Assembly (NCBI GenBank): GCA_027704905.1
Contig: CM051004.1
Coordinates: forward strand, 4,200,628 to 4,264,627
Direction of reading: 5' to 3'
DNA length: 64,000 nt
From: Muraenolepis orangiensis
Lineage: Eukaryota; Chordata; Actinopteri; Gadiformes; Muraenolepididae
Shown: in pieces, positions 63,297 to 64,000 of the stretch
Layout of the letters: each line of letters starts with the position of its first letter
Position numbering within the stretch: the stretch's first letter is position 1
Notes under the pieces: generated by a model
What the model saw: the letters and a program-made list of their open reading frames with translations, nothing else
The model's database searches: none
Told to the model about the DNA's origin: nothing
Position numbers and translations under genes: made by a program

Positions 63297-63640
63297 ATAT
63301 CTATCTATATATATATATATAGATATATATATATATCTATATATAGATATATATAGATCTATATATATATATAATATTCTTATTATATATATATATAATA
63401 TTATAGTAGTATAATTAGTATTCTTACCTTCCGTTGTACGTCCCACACGTTGATGAAGTTCCTCCCCAGCTGGGCCCCCAGGAGGTGCCGCTGGTCCAGG
63501 AGCGTGAGGCCCCTGGAGGAGGTGCTCCCTCCCCGGTAGGAGAGCAAGGAGGCCCCGGAGAGGAGGTCCAACACGGAGCAGTTCACCAGCGGAGAGGAGC
63601 AGTCGGTGCTTAGGATCACTTCCATCACAGGGGCAGACAT
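55328..63640 (-). CDS. wdr18: wdr18, WD repeat domain 18 (10 exons, 431 aa)
   Basis: WDR18 acts with PELP1, TEX10 and SENP3 in the rixosome for pre-60S ribosome maturation, in the nucleolus and nucleoplasm. It is also linked to left-right patterning in zebrafish. Exons: 63640-63428, 61422-61312, 60889-60756, 60497-60356, 60223-60080, 59673-59609, 57110-56986, 56639-56467, 55949-55881 and 55447-55328. The 1296 nt close in frame, and the length equals the usual family length. WD40 signatures include [45 protein letters not shown] then LWEV, and [18 protein letters not shown]. The C-terminal helix [20 protein letters not shown] is the conserved coiled coil for complex assembly. The start is the first ATG ([10 protein letters not shown]). 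The last acceptor is preceded by a run of about 14 C residues. Intron arrays and a LINE account for most of the gene length. Confidence 0.97.
55495..55848. mobile_element. Possible decayed hAT-like MITE in a wdr18 intron
   Basis: The left end cagtggtctttaattggggg and the right end, reverse-complemented caggggttccccacatg, resemble CAG-type hAT ends. No 8-bp duplication was found, so this rests on end similarity only. Confidence 0.4.
56000..56402. repeat. (CTATAT)n/(GATA)n complex with inverted halves
   Basis: Runs of tctatatatctctat are followed by agatagatagatagatagat and atatagat. The left part is broadly the reverse complement of the right, so the region could fold into a long imperfect hairpin. 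Confidence 0.9.
56640..56745. repeat. ~32-bp repeat made of a wdr18 splice acceptor
   Basis: The real junction on the minus strand is gtgttacag then GTCATGTGACCAACTG. Three further copies upstream read gttacag or gtaacgg then GTCATGTGACCAACTG, repeating about 16 exon bases (His-Val-Thr-Asn) with the acceptor. Confidence 0.92.
56790..56905. repeat. 14-bp repeat (tgagggtctcagtg)
   Basis: Eight near-perfect copies, followed by two copies of gactggggattggttgt. Confidence 0.93.
57224..59545 (-). mobile_element. Decayed L2/CR1-like LINE with endonuclease and reverse transcriptase remnants
   Basis: Read on the minus strand, in shifting frames: [11 protein letters not shown] (endonuclease GDFN motif, about 59020-59055), a [12 protein letters not shown] segment (about 58240), [13 protein letters not shown] (about 58085), YADDIQLS (reverse transcriptase active site, about 57990-58011), KSLHWLP (about 57615) and [18 protein letters not shown] (about 57440). 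The order is right for a non-LTR ORF2. Frameshifts and stops break it. A probable 5' part with aagatggcgcc lies near 59500. It occupies the wdr18 intron between exons 59673-59609 and 57110-56986. It is a cellular retrotransposon, not a virus. Confidence 0.85.
57530..57600. repeat. Short tandem duplication (atactactactagataatac)
   Basis: About three copies of actatactatactactacta inside the decayed LINE. Confidence 0.7.
59568..59604. repeat. (CA)n tract beside a wdr18 donor
   Basis: Pure CA run ending four bases from the donor of exon 59673-59609. Confidence 0.92.
59700..60065. repeat. 24-bp minisatellite (tgttaatctgctcccatgtt)
   Basis: About 16 units with catgttcatctgttaatctg alternation. 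Confidence 0.93.
60515..60750. repeat. Short repeat (cattaatacacataactcac)
   Basis: Irregular units of acattaatacacat and ccacatacctta in the wdr18 intron between exons 60889-60756 and 60497-60356. Confidence 0.75.
61090..61311. repeat. ~33-bp minisatellite carrying copies of a wdr18 splice donor
   Basis: The real junction on the minus strand is CTGTATCTGTGGGAG then gtgagtttctc. About seven units read TTACCTGTGGGAG then gttctccatgttctc or close variants, so exon-like CTGTGGGAG and a GT are repeated. Confidence 0.9.
61432..62780. repeat. 41-bp minisatellite, about 33 copies
   Basis: Unit taaacatactgtacactaaa plus catggattatgttagacctca. Two variants (aaccgtctg and aacatactg) are interspersed. 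It occupies wdr18 intron 1. Confidence 0.96.
62885..62985. repeat. ~11/22-bp repeat (ccctacaggaccctactcca)
   Basis: Seven or so units. The preceding 62785-62880 is unique, with no feature. Confidence 0.85.
63020..63375. repeat. ~110-bp tandem duplication and a (TA)n/(GATATA)n tract
   Basis: Two copies of a segment containing attatactataatattctaa and gagtataatattaaaataaa (63045-63135 and 63155-63240). A (TA)n run and tatagatat repeats follow to 63375, close to the first wdr18 donor at 63428. Confidence 0.88.
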
Positions 63641-63654
63641 GTTGCCTTCTCTTC

Positions 63655-63720
63655 TGCGACAAGCGGAAGCCTGCCGGAAGCACGTGTCGCCAAGGAGGAT
63701 TGTGGGATTTGTAGGAAGGA
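63655..63720 (-). promoter_or_regulatory. wdr18: wdr18 proximal promoter motifs
   Basis: Just upstream of the start codon lie ccggaag (ETS/GABP type, 63674-63680), the E-box CACGTG (63681-63686) and, on the minus strand, ctacaaatcccacaatcc (about 63697-63713), which resembles the ZNF143/STAF site. This combination is common at TATA-less promoters of ribosome-biogenesis genes. Function is inferred from the motifs only. Confidence 0.5.
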
Positions 63721-63779
63721 CCTGGCGTAGACACGAGGAACACTCTTTCTACTCGTTACTAGTAACTATAGTGACTATA

Positions 63780-64000
63780 GTTCCTACTAGTAGTGACTAG
63801 TTCTAACTAGTTATATTTAGTTCTAACTAGTTCTAACAAGCTTTATTTTTTTGTTTAAATACAATATATATCAATAGTCTACTAACTATTAGTTTAAATA
63901 CAAATCATATATATCAATAGTCTACTATTAGTTTAAATAACAATAATATATATCAATAGTCTACTAACTATTAGTTTAAATACAAATCATATATATCAAT
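63780..64000. repeat. ~45-bp AT-rich repeat at the right edge
   Basis: Four units of atatatcaatagtctactaa and ttagtttaaatacaaatc. The array may continue beyond the window. Confidence 0.88.

Overview
The window is ray-finned fish nuclear DNA, most likely from a percomorph-type teleost. The evidence is spliced vertebrate genes with GT-AG introns, long CA, GA and TA microsatellites, tRNA-derived SINEs, a Rex3-like retrotransposon, an L2/CR1-like LINE and several short hAT-like DNA transposons. I cannot name the species. No prokaryotic operon, CRISPR array, virus or toxin gene was seen.

Six protein genes can be modelled. Five close exactly in frame across all splice junctions. Left to right they are misp (minus, about 0.6-5.3 kb, middle exon ambiguous), palm/paralemmin-1 (minus, 7.5-14.1 kb, 9 coding exons, 476 aa), plppr3 (minus, 19.5-29.5 kb, 7 coding exons, 642 aa, with a non-coding first exon near 30.8 kb), med16 (minus, 32.8-44.0 kb, 15 coding exons, 828 aa), tmem259/membralin (plus, 46.7-53.9 kb, 11 exons, 648 aa) and wdr18 (minus, 55.3-63.6 kb, 10 exons, 431 aa). 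The human orthologues all lie in 19p13.3, so this is a conserved block. med16 and tmem259 are head to head. tmem259 and wdr18 are tail to tail, about 1.3 kb apart.

The genes do not form one pathway. misp and palm encode cortex or membrane cytoskeletal proteins with related helical motifs. plppr3 encodes a catalytically degenerate lipid-phosphatase-like membrane protein. med16 encodes a Mediator tail subunit. tmem259 encodes an ER membrane protein. wdr18 encodes a ribosome-biogenesis WD40 protein.

The dominant and oddest property is tandem repeat content. By eye, a third to a half of the window is minisatellite or microsatellite, and most introns are largely one array. Many arrays begin exactly at a splice junction. 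In at least seven introns the unit carries a copy of the junction itself, with exon bases, the splice-site dinucleotide and intron bases, so dozens of decoy splice sites sit beside the real one. Two arrays are coding or potentially coding: a 24-bp repeat in palm and a 1.2-kb repeat in misp.

Mobile elements include three hAT-like elements (two with perfect 8-bp target duplications, one with 7 of 8 matching), a PIF/Harbinger-like element with a TAA duplication, a Rex3-like LINE with an inverted 5' half, a decayed minus-strand LINE with endonuclease and reverse-transcriptase motifs, and at least five SINE copies of two families.
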